NCBI RefSeq assembly: GCF_030063355.1
Contig: NZ_JASISZ010000007.1
Coordinates: 116,473-180,472, forward strand
Direction: 5' to 3'
DNA length: 64,000 bases
DNA from: Streptomyces sp. PH10-H1
GTDB taxonomy: Bacteria; Actinomycetota; Actinomycetes; Streptomycetales; Streptomycetaceae
The notes under the pieces are model-generated. The model did not search any database. It was not told the origin of the DNA and worked only from the letters and a program-made list of their open reading frames with translations. Position numbers and translations under genes: made by a program. Below, piece after piece: positions 11,299 through 20,187 of the stretch. Numbering within the stretch: the stretch's first letter is position 1; each line of letters begins with the position of its first letter.

Positions 11299-12741
11299 GT
11301 GAGCCCCAACCGCCCGGCTGCTGTCGTCGTCCTCGCCGCGGGTGAGGGCACCCGCATGAAGTCGGCCACCCCCAAGGTCCTGCACGCCATCTGCGGGCGC
11401 ACCCTCGTCGGCCATGTCGTGGCCGCCTCCCGCGCGCTCGATCCCGAACACCTCGTCGTGGTCGTCGGGCACGCCCGCGAGCAGGTCGGCGCCCACCTCG
11501 CCGAGATCGACCCCACCGCCCGCACCGCCGTGCAGGAGCAACAGCACGGCACCGGGCACGCGGTCCGGATCGGTCTCCAGGAACTGACCGCGCAGGGCGT
11601 CGTGCTCGCCGGCACGGTCGTGATCACCTGCGGCGACACCCCGCTGCTGACCGCCCGGACGCTCCAGGCGCTGGTCGCGACGCACGAGGGCGACGGCAAC
11701 GCCGTCACCGTGCTGTCCGCCGAGGTGCCGGACCCGGCCGGCTACGGCCGGATCGTGCGGGCCGCCGACGGCTCGGTGTCGGGGATCGTCGAGACCAAGG
11801 ACGCCAACGAGGCCCAACTGGCCATCGCCGAGATCAACTCCGGGGTCTTCGCCTTCGACGCGCAGCTGCTCGCCGACGCCCTCGGCAAGGTGACGACCGA
11901 CAACGCGCAGGGCGAGGAGTACCTCACCGACACCCTCGGCATCCTGCGCGAGGCCGGGCACCGGGTGGGCGCCGCCGTCGCACCCGACCACCGGGAGATC
12001 GCCGGGATCAACAACCGGGTGCAGCTCGCCGAGGCGCGCCGCACGCTCAACGACCGCCTGCTGAACGAGGCGATGCTCGCGGGCGCCACCATCGTGGACC
12101 CCGCCTCGACCTGGGTGGACGTGGCCGTGGAGTTCGCGCCGGACTCGCTGGTGCTCCCCAACACCCAGCTGCACGGCACCACGAGCCTGGCCGAGGGCGC
12201 CGAGGTCGGCCCGAACTGCACGCTCACCGACACCACCGTGGGCTCGGGCGCCCATGTGAGCAACACGGTCGCGCAGAGCGCCGAGATCGGCGAGCACGCC
12301 ACCGTCGGCCCGTTCGCCTTCCTGCGGCCCGGCACGAAGCTCGGCCCGAAGTCGAAGGCCGGCACCTACGTCGAGATGAAGAACGCGACGATCGGCGAGG
12401 GCACCAAGGTGCCGCATCTGTCCTACGTGGGCGATGCCACGATCGGCGAGTACACGAACATCGGCGCCGCGAGCGTCTTCGTGAACTACGACGGCGAGGT
12501 CAAGCACCACACCACGATCGGCAGCTACTGCAAGACCGGCTCCGACAACATGTTCGTGGCCCCCGTCACAGTCGGGGACGGTGCCTACACCGCCGCCGGC
12601 TCGGTGATCACCAAGGACGTGCCGGCCGGTTCGCTGGCCGTAGCCCGTGGCCAGCAGCGGAACATCGAGGGCTGGGTCGCCCGCAAGCGTCCCGGAAGCG
12701 CCGCCGCGGAGGCCGCCGAGCGGGCCTCGCGGGGTGAGTAA
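11299..12741 (+). CDS. glmU: Bifunctional GlmU: glucosamine-1-P acetyltransferase / GlcNAc-1-P uridyltransferase
   Basis: Makes UDP-GlcNAc for peptidoglycan. GTG 11299 has GAGGAG at 11285 and gives 480 residues; the frame also contains an earlier GTG at 11266 that lacks a ribosome site. The N-terminal pyrophosphorylase domain has VVVLAAGEGTRMKS (about 8-21), the CGDTPLLT motif and a GY-GRIVR strand. The C-terminal half (from about 255) is a left-handed beta helix of hexapeptide repeats with the acetyltransferase site near SYVGDATIGEYTNIGA. It is first in the row glmU-prs-rplY-pth. Confidence 0.96.
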   Translation: MSPNRPAAVVVLAAGEGTRMKSATPKVLHAICGRTLVGHVVAASRALDPEHLVVVVGHAREQVGAHLAEIDPTARTAVQEQQHGTGHAVRIGLQELTAQGVVLAGTVVITCGDTPLLTARTLQALVATHEGDGNAVTVLSAEVPDPAGYGRIVRAADGSVSGIVETKDANEAQLAIAEINSGVFAFDAQLLADALGKVTTDNAQGEEYLTDTLGILREAGHRVGAAVAPDHREIAGINNRVQLAEARRTLNDRLLNEAMLAGATIVDPASTWVDVAVEFAPDSLVLPNTQLHGTTSLAEGAEVGPNCTLTDTTVGSGAHVSNTVAQSAEIGEHATVGPFAFLRPGTKLGPKSKAGTYVEMKNATIGEGTKVPHLSYVGDATIGEYTNIGAASVFVNYDGEVKHHTTIGSYCKTGSDNMFVAPVTVGDGAYTAAGSVITKDVPAGSLAVARGQQRNIEGWVARKRPGSAAAEAAERASRGE

Positions 12742-12748
12742 CGGCACT

Positions 12749-12777
12749 CCCGCCGGGTCACTCCGGGGTCCGGCGGG
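12749..12777 (+). terminator. Short hairpin after glmU
   Basis: An 8-bp stem cccgccgg/ccggcggg with a 13-nt loop, starting 8 bp after the glmU stop. There is no U-run, so it may be a weak terminator or a processing site. Confidence 0.45.
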
Positions 12778-12846
12778 GCGTACCGTAAGAGGTGCACGAC
12801 TTCCGCAGGCCGACGTCCACAGGGCGAGCCCGCGAACTGAGTCTTA

Positions 12847-12873
12847 ACGGGGGGTGCCCCCCGAACCCCCCGT
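12847..12873 (+). promoter_or_regulatory. Hairpin in the prs leader
   Basis: Perfect 9-bp stem acggggggt (12847-12855) and accccccgt (12865-12873) with a 9-nt loop, ending 15 bp before the prs ribosome site. It could attenuate read-through from glmU or shield the leader; no regulator is implied by the sequence itself. Confidence 0.45.
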
Positions 12874-12898
12874 AGATCCGTAAAACCAAGGAGACGGT

Positions 12899-13879
12899 GT
12901 GACCGGGCTCAAGACGACCGGTGAGAAGAAGCTGATGCTCTTCTCCGGACGCGCTCATCCGGAACTCGCGGAGGAGGTGGCCCACCAGCTCGGTGTCGAA
13001 CTGGTTCCTACCAAGGCCTTCGACTTCGCGAACGGCGAGATCTACGTCCGCTTCGAAGAGTCCGCGCGCGGCAGCGACGCGTTCGTGATCCAGAGCCACA
13101 CCGCTCCGATCAACAAGTGGATCATGGAACAGCTGATCATGATCGACGCGCTGAAGCGGGCCTCCGCCAAGCGCATCACCGTGATCCTCCCGTTCTACGG
13201 CTATGCCCGTCAGGACAAGAAGCACCGCGGCCGTGAGCCGATCTCGGCCCGCCTGATGGCCGACCTGTTCAAGACCGCGGGTGCCGACCGGCTGCTCGCC
13301 GTGGACCTGCACGCCTCGCAGATCCAGGGCTTCTTCGACGGCCCGGTGGACCACCTCATCGCCCTGCCGATGCTGGCGGACTACGTGGGCGCCAAGGTCG
13401 ACCGCTCCAAGCTCACCATCGTCTCCCCGGACGCCGGCCGCGTCCGCGTGGCCGACAACTGGTGCGACCGGCTCGGCGCGCCGCTGGCGATCGTGCACAA
13501 GCGCCGCGACCCGCATGTCGCGAACCAGGTGACGGTCCACGAGGTCGTCGGTGACGTCAAGGGCCGCATCTGTGTGCTCGTCGACGACATGATCGACACC
13601 GGTGGCACCATCTGCGCAGCCGCGGACGCCCTGTTCGCGAACGGCGCCGAGGACGTCATCGTGGCCTCGACCCATGGTGTGCTCTCCGGCCCGGCCGCCG
13701 ACCGGCTGAAGAACTCGCAGGTGAGCGAGTTCATCTTCACCAACACCCTGCCGACGCCGGGTGAGCTGGAGCTGGACAAGATCACGGTGCTCTCGATCGC
13801 CCCGACGCTCGCCTCCGCGATCCGCGAGGTCTTCGAGGACGGTTCGGTCACCAGCCTCTTCGACGGTGCCGCGCACTGA
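12899..13879 (+). CDS. prs: Ribose-phosphate pyrophosphokinase
   Basis: Makes PRPP from ribose-5-phosphate and ATP for nucleotide, histidine and tryptophan synthesis. The GTG 12899 start is preceded by AAGGAG and gives 326 residues, typical of class I enzymes. Diagnostic motifs are FANGEIYVRF (about 40-50), the flexible-loop region YGYARQDKKHRGREPISA (about 101-118), DLHASQIQGFF, and the PRPP-binding loop VLVDDMIDTGGTI (about 223-236). It lies downstream of glmU as usual in actinobacteria and ends at a rho-independent-like hairpin. Confidence 0.96.
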   Translation: MTGLKTTGEKKLMLFSGRAHPELAEEVAHQLGVELVPTKAFDFANGEIYVRFEESARGSDAFVIQSHTAPINKWIMEQLIMIDALKRASAKRITVILPFYGYARQDKKHRGREPISARLMADLFKTAGADRLLAVDLHASQIQGFFDGPVDHLIALPMLADYVGAKVDRSKLTIVSPDAGRVRVADNWCDRLGAPLAIVHKRRDPHVANQVTVHEVVGDVKGRICVLVDDMIDTGGTICAAADALFANGAEDVIVASTHGVLSGPAADRLKNSQVSEFIFTNTLPTPGELELDKITVLSIAPTLASAIREVFEDGSVTSLFDGAAH

Positions 13880-13954
13880 CCGCACGGCGCTCCCGCACTG
13901 ACAGTGCTCACCCGCTGACGGTGCAGTGACCGGGCATTGATCGATTTCGTCAAG

Positions 13955-14005
13955 GCCTCCCCGCCAAGTAGACTCTTGGAGTTTGCTCGGCGAGGGAGGC
14001 TTTTT
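13955..14005 (+). terminator. Terminator after prs / attenuator before rplY
   Basis: gcctccccgcc (13955-13965) pairs with ggcgagggaggc (13989-14000), directly followed by TTTTT. This is the best rho-independent-type signal in the cluster. It sits 109 bp before rplY, so it could also lower read-through into the stress-related L25 gene. Confidence 0.75.
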
Positions 14006-14113
14006 CGTCTCCGTTATCGGCGCGCTCCTCGTAAGTGGATCGGCCCCCGTCGTGGGCCGGGCGACAGTGTCCAAGCCAGTCGTCTCTTTACGTCTTTACG
14101 AGGAGTGATTCTC

Positions 14114-14707
14114 ATGTCCGAGGTCAAGCTCAGCGCCGAGGTCCGCACCGAGTTCGGCAAGGGTGCCGCCCGCCGCGCGCGCCGCGCCAACCTGGTCCCC
14201 GGTGTCGTCTACGGTCACGGCGCCACCCCGGTGCACGTGAACCTGCCGGGCCACGCGCTGCAGCTCGCGCTCCGCACCAAGAACGTCCTCATCAGCCTCG
14301 AGGTCGAGGGTGAGACCACCTTCGTGCTCCCCAAGGCCGTGCAGCGCGACGCGATCAAGGGCTTCCTCAAGCACGTCGACCTCCTCACCGTGAAGCGCGG
14401 CGAGAAGGTCAACGTCGACGTGGCCGTGCACACCACGGGCGAGCTGGCCCCGGGCGGCGGCCTGCTGGAGCACGTGCTCAACGCGCTCCCGGTCGAGGCC
14501 GAGGCCACCCACATCCCGACCTCCGTCTCCGTCTCCATCGAGGGCCTGGAGGCCGGCGCCGCCATCCTCGCCAAGGACATCACCCTGCCGGAAGGCACCG
14601 TGCTGACGATCGACGGCGACACCGTCGTCATCCAGATCGTCGCCCCGCAGGCCGAGGAGCCGGCGGACGAGTCCGCCACCCCGGCCGGCGAGAGCACCGA
14701 GGCCTGA
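14114..14707 (+). CDS. rplY: Ribosomal protein bL25 / general stress protein Ctc
   Basis: A 197-residue two-domain L25 of the CTC (TL5) type. The N-terminal 5S-rRNA-binding domain includes [15 protein letters not shown] and [10 protein letters not shown], and a C-terminal TL5 beta domain is followed by an acidic Glu/Ala/Pro tail. The ATG 14114 has GAGGAGTGA upstream. Longer in-frame starts at 13937 would run through the terminator hairpin and are rejected. The product binds 5S rRNA in the large subunit. Confidence 0.95.
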   Translation: MSEVKLSAEVRTEFGKGAARRARRANLVPGVVYGHGATPVHVNLPGHALQLALRTKNVLISLEVEGETTFVLPKAVQRDAIKGFLKHVDLLTVKRGEKVNVDVAVHTTGELAPGGGLLEHVLNALPVEAEATHIPTSVSVSIEGLEAGAAILAKDITLPEGTVLTIDGDTVVIQIVAPQAEEPADESATPAGESTEA

Positions 14708-14730
14708 TCTTCCTGGCTTCCGCTTTCCGA

Positions 14731-14768
14731 AACCGCCGCCCCGCTCCGTCTGGAGCGGGGCGGCGGTT
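14731..14768 (+). terminator. Terminator between rplY and pth
   Basis: Perfect 17-bp GC-rich inverted repeat (14731-14747 and 14752-14768) with loop GTCT, 24 bp after the rplY stop and 18 bp before pth. It suggests pth is partly uncoupled from rplY. Confidence 0.88.
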
Positions 14769-14786
14769 CAGGTTGAATGGACTTCA

Positions 14787-15404
14787 ATGGACGGCATGAG
14801 CATGAGCAGTTCTTCCGGTGCGCCCGGATCCCCCGCCCCCGAGGGGCCCTGGCTGGTGGCCGGACTCGGCAACCCAGGCCCCGAGCACGCAGGAAACCGG
14901 CACAACATCGGGTTCATGGTGGCCGATCTGCTCGCGGAGCGGATCCGCAGCAAGTTCAAGACCCACAAGAGCCGCGCCCAGGTGGTCGAGGGCCGCATCT
15001 CCGGTCAGCGGGTCGTGCTGGCCAAGCCGATGACGTACATGAACCTCTCCGGCGGACCCGTCACCGCGCTGCGCGACTTCTACAAGGTGCCGACCGGGCA
15101 GATCATCGCCGTCCATGACGAACTGGACATCGACTACCCGACGCTGCGGCTGAAACTGGGCGGCGGCGACAACGGCCACAACGGCCTGAAGTCGATCACC
15201 AAGTCGCTGGGCCCCGACTATCTGCGGGTGCGCTGCGGCATCGGACGGCCGCCGGGCCGGATGGATGTGGCCGCCTTCGTGCTCAAGGACTTCTCCTCGG
15301 CCGAGCGCAAGGAGCTGGACTGGTTCGTGGACCGGTCGGCGGACGCGGTCGAGTCGCTGATCTCCGAGGGGCTGGAGCGGGCGCAGAGCACGTACAACAG
15401 CTGA
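14787..15404 (+). CDS. pth: Peptidyl-tRNA hydrolase
   Basis: Releases tRNA from peptidyl-tRNA that dropped off the ribosome. The protein has 205 residues. The catalytic region [19 protein letters not shown] contains His39; HDELDI near 112 supplies the active-site Asp, and NHN is seen as NGHNGLKS. Three ATGs (14787, 14796, 14802) are possible; none has a strong ribosome site and the first is kept. The terminator hairpin ends only 18 bp upstream, so the promoter must overlap it or translation depends on read-through. Confidence 0.95.
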   Translation: MDGMSMSSSSGAPGSPAPEGPWLVAGLGNPGPEHAGNRHNIGFMVADLLAERIRSKFKTHKSRAQVVEGRISGQRVVLAKPMTYMNLSGGPVTALRDFYKVPTGQIIAVHDELDIDYPTLRLKLGGGDNGHNGLKSITKSLGPDYLRVRCGIGRPPGRMDVAAFVLKDFSSAERKELDWFVDRSADAVESLISEGLERAQSTYNS

Positions 15405-15447
15405 CGCCGCCGCGCACGGCATCGGCGCCGGCGGTTGACTCCATGGC

Positions 15448-15966
15448 ATGTCATGGCCAAAGATCGCCCGCATGGTCAAACGGAGCCGGGCCCGCCGCAT
15501 GGCGGAGAGTGCCTGGGGCGTGCTGCTCATCGGCAAGGCCGTGGTCCTGTGGGCGGTGGTCGCGCTGCTGCTCGCCTCGGGAATGTGGGTGTCCTGGGGG
15601 ACGGCCCAGCACGTGATGCTCACCAAGGGCCGCGAGCGCGGCACCATGACGGTGTCCGCCTGCGGGGAGAAGACCTGTACCGGCCCCTTCGCCCCCGACG
15701 GGCCCGCCACGGCGCGGCCCCGGGTCATCATCACCAAGTCGGTCACCCACCGCACCGGCGAGAAGATCGCGGTCGCTGTGGAGCCCGGCACCGATGACGT
15801 CGTGCGTACCGGCTGGGCCGGCGTGCTGTACTCCTGGGTTCCGCTCGGCGGCGCCCTCCTGCTGGCCGCCCTGGTCCTCGCGGGCGGCCTCCGCATGCCA
15901 CGCAGCGCCTGGGCGGCCGGCCTGGCGGGCGCGGCCCTGATGGTCGCCGCCTTCGCCCTCCTTTAG
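15448..15966 (+). CDS. Membrane protein, DUF3592-like
   Basis: 172 residues with a basic N-terminus and a transmembrane segment at about 24-46. An extracytoplasmic loop of about 80 residues follows, containing a CGEKTC disulfide-like pair, and then two close hydrophobic segments (about 128-147 and 153-172) at the C-terminus. This layout resembles small DUF3592-type proteins. An alternative start is ATG 15472. It follows pth by 43 bp and may be read from the same transcript. No function can be assigned. Confidence 0.65.
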   Translation: MSWPKIARMVKRSRARRMAESAWGVLLIGKAVVLWAVVALLLASGMWVSWGTAQHVMLTKGRERGTMTVSACGEKTCTGPFAPDGPATARPRVIITKSVTHRTGEKIAVAVEPGTDDVVRTGWAGVLYSWVPLGGALLLAALVLAGGLRMPRSAWAAGLAGAALMVAAFALL

Positions 15967-16018
15967 AGCCGTGACGGCAGGGCTGCACCGGGTTACGCGT
16001 CCTCCGGCCGCGCTGTCC

Positions 16019-16342
16019 TCAATCGCCGGAGTAGAAGCGGCGGTGACCGGGGAGGTTGTCGTCCCAGACGACCGCGGCGCCGCGCTCCTCCAGGCGCCGG
16101 GCGAAGGCCGTGATGCCCTCGACCCTGATGCCCGGATGGGCCTTCCTGGCGGGACGGAAGCCCTCCTCGATGCCGATGTGGATCTGGGCGGCGCCGGAGC
16201 CGAACCAGCACCCGCCCCGCGCGGCGAGCATCGGCGGCTTGCGGAGTTCGGTCATGCCGAGCACGTCCCCGTAGTACGCCCGGAGCGCGTCCTCGCTGCC
16301 GGGAGGCGCCGCGAGCTGTACATGGTCGAGAGAGCTGATCAT
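16019..16342 (-). CDS. VOC (glyoxalase/bleomycin-resistance) family protein
   Basis: A 107-residue single VOC module. It opens with SLDHVQLAAPPGSEDALRAYY, whose His is the usual first metal ligand, followed by FGSGAAQIHIGIEEG and a C-terminal DNLPGHRRFYSGD. Such small proteins act as dimers on glyoxal-like or ring-cleavage substrates; the substrate here is unknown. The ATG at 16342 overlaps the methyltransferase stop by 4 bp, so translation is coupled. Confidence 0.85.
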   Translation of the reverse strand: MISSLDHVQLAAPPGSEDALRAYYGDVLGMTELRKPPMLAARGGCWFGSGAAQIHIGIEEGFRPARKAHPGIRVEGITAFARRLEERGAAVVWDDNLPGHRRFYSGD

Positions 16343-17163
16343 GCCGGCACCCCGCCCTTGCGCGCGACGACGAAGATCCGCCGGAACGGGAAGACGGTGC
16401 CGTGCGGACCGGAGGGATACGCCGTGCGCAGCAGCTCGCCGTACTCGCCGAGGAACGCGTCGCGGGCGGCGCCGTCGCCCGCCAGGGCGGTCAGTACGGG
16501 GCGCAGCGCGGTGCCCTTGGTCCATTCGAGCACCGGGTCCTCGCCCTGCAGGTGGTGCAGATAGGTGGTCTCCCAGACATCGGTCTCACAGCCGAGGCAG
16601 GTCAGGCGCTGGAAGTACTCCTCCGGTTCGAGGATGAGGACGCGGCGCTCGGCGAGACCGCCCAGCCGGGCGCGCCAGCGCGGGGTCGCGCACAGCCCAG
16701 CGAGGATGGCGTGGCTGGGAGCGGTGTAGTTGCCGGGCACCTGGAAGGCGAGCGTGCCGCCCGGAGCCAGTCCGTCGAGCCAGGCGGGGAACCGTTCGGC
16801 GTGGCCCTCGACCCACTGCAGGGCGGCGTTGGAGACGATGAGGTCGTACGTCTCCTCGGGCGCCCAGAGCGCGGCGTCGGCGGGCCGGAAGTCGACGTGC
16901 CCGCCGCCGGGGGTGGGGCCGGCGTAGACGCGGGCCGCGTCCAGCATCTGGGGCGAGTTGTCGAAACCGGTGATGCGGGCGGCGGGCCAGCGCCCGGTGA
17001 GCAGCGTGGTGACATTGCCGGGACCGCAGCCGACATCCGCGATGCGCGGGGCCCGGCCCGGGAGGGCGGGTACGCGGGCGAGGAGTTCATGGAACGGGCG
17101 GGTGCGGTGGTCGGTGTGGTGCAGGTACTGCTGCGGGTCCCAGGCGGGTGCTGCTGCCGGCAC
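16339..17163 (-). CDS. tam: Trans-aconitate 2-methyltransferase
   Basis: A SAM-dependent methyltransferase that esterifies trans-aconitate, a spontaneous isomer of cis-aconitate that inhibits aconitase. Motif I is IADVGCGPGNVTTLL, followed by VSNAALQWV and the conserved FQVPGNYTAPSH of Tam proteins. GTG 17163 with GGGAGG upstream gives 274 residues, the family length. It is divergent from the MarR gene tamR over 112 bp containing a palindrome. This is the tam-tamR arrangement known from S. coelicolor SCO3132/SCO3133, where the regulator responds to trans-aconitate and related citrate-cycle acids. Confidence 0.92.
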   Translation of the reverse strand: MPAAAPAWDPQQYLHHTDHRTRPFHELLARVPALPGRAPRIADVGCGPGNVTTLLTGRWPAARITGFDNSPQMLDAARVYAGPTPGGGHVDFRPADAALWAPEETYDLIVSNAALQWVEGHAERFPAWLDGLAPGGTLAFQVPGNYTAPSHAILAGLCATPRWRARLGGLAERRVLILEPEEYFQRLTCLGCETDVWETTYLHHLQGEDPVLEWTKGTALRPVLTALAGDGAARDAFLGEYGELLRTAYPSGPHGTVFPFRRIFVVARKGGVPA

Positions 17164-17227
17164 GTTTCTGCCTCCCTGACGGATCTGGTGATGTCCCTGC
17201 GCGTCCCTACGCTGCCTCAATTATTAT

Positions 17228-17239
17228 CTTGACGTCAAG
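17228..17239. promoter_or_regulatory. Palindromic TamR operator candidate
   Basis: The perfect 12-bp palindrome CTTGACGTCAAG lies in the tam-tamR intergenic region, 65 bp from the tam start and 36 bp before tamR. MarR proteins bind such inverted repeats, and TamR of S. coelicolor is known to bind this intergenic region. Confidence 0.8.
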
Positions 17240-17275
17240 AGACTTCATATCGACAGAACCACTACACTGATCGTC

Positions 17276-17773
17276 ATGGAGGACGAGGTCGACCGGCTGG
17301 TCGCTGCATGGCGCCGAGAGCGCCCCGACCTCGACGTGGAACCACTCGAGGTGCTCAGCCGCGTCAGCCGGCTGGCACGGCACCTCGACCGGGCACGGCG
17401 GCTCGCCTTTTCCGAGCACAGTCTCGAACCCTGGGAGTTCGACGTGCTCACCTCGCTGCGCCGCACCGGACCCCCGTACCAGCTCTCCCCCGGGCAGCTG
17501 CTCACGCAGACGCTCGTCACCTCCGGCACCATGACCAACCGGATCGACAGGCTCGCCAAGAAGGGCCTGGTGGAACGGCTGCCGGATCCATCGGACCGCC
17601 GCGGAGTACTCGTCCGGCTCACGCCGGAGGGACGCGAGCGCGCCGACCAGGCACTGGCCGGACTGCTCGCCCAGGAACGGTCCATCCTCGGTGAACTGAC
17701 GGACCGGCAGCGCCGCGACCTCGCCGCCCTGCTACGACAGCTGACCGCTCCGTTCGACAACATCCCCGGCTGA
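17276..17773 (+). CDS. tamR: MarR-family regulator TamR
   Basis: A 165-residue winged-helix dimer. The DNA-binding part has LSPGQLLTQTLVTSGTMTNRIDRLAKKGLVER (about 76-105) and a wing DRRGVLVRLTPEGR; an N-terminal extra helix DRLVAAWRRERPDLD matches the UrtR-like subgroup that includes TamR. It represses or tunes the divergent tam and is known in S. coelicolor to respond to trans-aconitate, citrate, cis-aconitate and isocitrate. The last 42 bp overlap the convergent LuxR-type gene. Confidence 0.9.
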   Translation: MEDEVDRLVAAWRRERPDLDVEPLEVLSRVSRLARHLDRARRLAFSEHSLEPWEFDVLTSLRRTGPPYQLSPGQLLTQTLVTSGTMTNRIDRLAKKGLVERLPDPSDRRGVLVRLTPEGRERADQALAGLLAQERSILGELTDRQRRDLAALLRQLTAPFDNIPG

Positions 17774-18598
17774 CGGGACCAGCTCCACCGGGCCGACCCC
17801 GGCCCGGCGCGCCAGCGCGACCGCCGCCAGTGTCGAGTGCACGCCCAGCTTCCCCAGCACGTTCTGCATATGGGTGCGGACTGTGTGCGGCGACAGGAAC
17901 AGCCGCTCGGCGACCGCCTTGCGGCCCAGCCCCGCCACCATGCAGCGCAGCACCTCCTGCTCGCGCGGCGTCAGCGACTCCACCAGCCGCTCGCTCTCGG
18001 TCCGGTGCCGGCGGGCGGCCGTGAGCTCCCGCAGCACTCCGGTGAGCAGCGCGGGCGGCAGATGCGTCTCGTCCCGCAGCACGCCGCGCATCACGGCCAG
18101 CAGCCGCGACAGCGAACAGTCCTTGGCGACCCAGCCGGAGGCCCCGGCCTGCAGCGCGCGGGCCGCGCGCCTGGCGTCGTCCCGCTCGGCCAGGACCACG
18201 GTGCGGGTCGTGGGGTGCTCGGACCTGACCCGTTCGACCAGCCCGATACCGTCGATCAGATGGTCGGGAACCGCGAGCACGGCCGGGCTGCCCGGATGAT
18301 CCGCCCGCCGCGGCTCCGGAACGATCCGCGGCACCGCGGCCAGCGTGGCGGCCACGCCGGCCACGCTTCCCGGTGGACGGAACACGGCGCCGAGGTCGGC
18401 GTCCACCAACAGCACGTCATACCTGCGGTTGTCCGCCACCGCGCGCTCCAGACAACGCTGCGCGGCAGGACCGCTGCCGGCCGCCGACACATCGACGTCC
18501 GGCTCCGCCGCGAGTGCGGCTGCGAGTGATTCGGCGAAGATCCGGTGGTCGTCTACGACGAGAACACGAATGCGTCCCACGGGCCCCACTCCCGGCAT
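17732..18598 (-). CDS. LuxR/NarL-type response regulator with receiver insertion
   Basis: A 288-residue two-domain regulator. The receiver has the acidic pair Asp16-Asp17 and a candidate phospho-acceptor Asp66 in DVLLVDADLG. About 45 extra residues (71-115) then separate it from IDGIGLVERVR, which normally follows after 4-6 residues. The C-terminal LuxR helix-turn-helix is complete (LTPREQEVLRCMVAGLGRKA, SPHTVRTHMQNVLGKLG). No kinase is adjacent. I chose the ATG at 18598, which has GGGGGAG upstream; GTG 18613 is an alternative. The gene is convergent with tamR and overlaps it. Confidence 0.85.
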   Translation of the reverse strand: MPGVGPVGRIRVLVVDDHRIFAESLAAALAAEPDVDVSAAGSGPAAQRCLERAVADNRRYDVLLVDADLGAVFRPPGSVAGVAATLAAVPRIVPEPRRADHPGSPAVLAVPDHLIDGIGLVERVRSEHPTTRTVVLAERDDARRAARALQAGASGWVAKDCSLSRLLAVMRGVLRDETHLPPALLTGVLRELTAARRHRTESERLVESLTPREQEVLRCMVAGLGRKAVAERLFLSPHTVRTHMQNVLGKLGVHSTLAAVALARRAGVGPVELVPSAGDVVERSGQLS

Positions 18599-19032
18599 AT
18601 TGCGCTCCCCCACGGTTGAGGTTCGGATCGCATCGGATTAGGCGCCCGGAACGGGATCTTCCACCACAGCCCCGCACGACCGCCGCCGTACCGGACCTGC
18701 GGCGCCCGTTCCGGGTGCCGAATCCTTGCGTCTCGCCCCCTGAAAAGCACCGGCCCCCACCGGCGCTGTCACAGAAGCGTAGGGGCCGGGGCCACCAATA
18801 GCGCCCGATTGGCAGAAGTCGGTTGGGACCAGCGGATGCATTCAGCCAACAACCGGGGCGCGCGGGGCGGCTGTTACGCCGTCCGACGACGCGAAGGCCG
18901 CCCTCGAACGCCGGGCGGGCTGATTTCGGGCGCTGGCGCACGTGCATTCAGCCCCGCCGGCGTTTGAGGCGACACGGACCGGTCGGCGGTTGAGGGATCC
19001 GCTCGGCCACGGCTGTGGTGGCAGGTCGGTGA
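18599..19032. other. Intergenic region with REP-like inverted repeat
   Basis: No gene is visible in this 434-bp stretch. It holds a stem-loop in which tcgaacgccgggcgggctga (18904-18923) pairs imperfectly with a copy of ttcagccccgccggcgtttga (18947-18967). I recognise this as a common intergenic repeat type in Streptomyces; related fragments occur near 16010 and 37300. Confidence 0.7.
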
Positions 19033-20187
19033 CTACCGCACGCGGTGGGCGCCCGCCGAGGGGATGGCGGTGAAGACGCGCGGCTCGTGGTGGCCGCCGG
19101 CGGCGAACGCCGACGTGATCGCGTCGGTGATCTTGTCGGCGGCGTCGCTGTCCGCGAGGACGATGGCCGAGCCGCCGAAGCCGCCGCCCGTCATCCGCGC
19201 CCCCAGCGCGCCGCAGGCGATCGCGGTGTCGACGACGAGGTCCAACTCCGGGCAGGAGATGCGGAAGTCGTCACGCAGGGAGACATGTCCCGCCGTGAGC
19301 ACCGGGCCGATGTCGCGGGTGCGGCCCGCGTCGAGGAGCTCGATAACCTGCTCGACGCGGTGGTTCTCGGTGACGATGTGCCGGACGAGCCCGGGTACGC
19401 GGTCGTCGGGACCGCCGTGACCGCCGTCGCGCAGCCGGTCGAGCGCGGCGTCCAGTCCGTCGAAGGGGATGTCGCGCAGTGCGGGGACGCCGAGCGCGGC
19501 GGCGCCCGCCTCGCACCCGGCGCGGCGCTCACCGTAGGAACCGTCGCTGTGGGCGTGCTTGACGCGGGTGTCCACGACCAGCAGCCGCATGCCTTCGGCG
19601 GCGAGATCCAGCGGCACCTGGCGCTGGGAGCCGTCCCGGGTGTCCACGAACAGGGCGTGGCCCTCCGTACAGCAGGCGGACGCCGTCTGATCCATGATGC
19701 CGGTGGGGGCGCCGACGTAGACGTTCTCGGCGCGCTGGCACAGCAGGGCCGTTCTCGGCCGCTCGATGCCGAGTCCGTGCAGGCCGTCTAGGGCGAGCGC
19801 GGTGACGACCTCCAGCGCGGCGGAGGAGGACAGACCGGCGCCGGCGGGGACCGTGCTCTCGTAGTGGATGTCGGCGCCGGTGAGGCGGTGGCCCGCCTCC
19901 CGCAGCGCCCACACCACCCCGGCGGGGTACGAGGCCCAGCCGTCGTCGCGGCCGGGCGTCAGTTCGTCGAGGCGCAGTTCGACGATGCCGCCGGGCGCGT
20001 CGGCGGAGTGCACTCGCAGCAGCCCGTCGGCACGGCGGGCGACCGTGGCGACGGTGGTGTGCGGCAGCGCGAACGGCATCACGAAGCCGTCGTTGTAGTC
20101 GGTGTGCTCGCCGATCAGATTCACCCGCCCCGGGGCGGCCCAAACGCCCTCCGGCGCGACGCCGAACACCTTCTCGAACACGGTCAC
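19033..20187 (-). CDS. galK: Galactokinase
   Basis: Phosphorylates galactose at C1 in the Leloir pathway. 384 residues, GHMP family: the galactokinase signature [17 protein letters not shown] (about 20-36), the ATP loop [14 protein letters not shown] (about 117-130) and the C-terminal [14 protein letters not shown] 20187 follows AGGAGA and overlaps the galE stop by 4 bp. Last gene of the galT-galE-galK operon. Confidence 0.96.
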   Translation of the reverse strand: MTVFEKVFGVAPEGVWAAPGRVNLIGEHTDYNDGFVMPFALPHTTVATVARRADGLLRVHSADAPGGIVELRLDELTPGRDDGWASYPAGVVWALREAGHRLTGADIHYESTVPAGAGLSSSAALEVVTALALDGLHGLGIERPRTALLCQRAENVYVGAPTGIMDQTASACCTEGHALFVDTRDGSQRQVPLDLAAEGMRLLVVDTRVKHAHSDGSYGERRAGCEAGAAALGVPALRDIPFDGLDAALDRLRDGGHGGPDDRVPGLVRHIVTENHRVEQVIELLDAGRTRDIGPVLTAGHVSLRDDFRISCPELDLVVDTAIACGALGARMTGGGFGGSAIVLADSDAADKITDAITSAFAAGGHHEPRVFTAIPSAGAHRVR

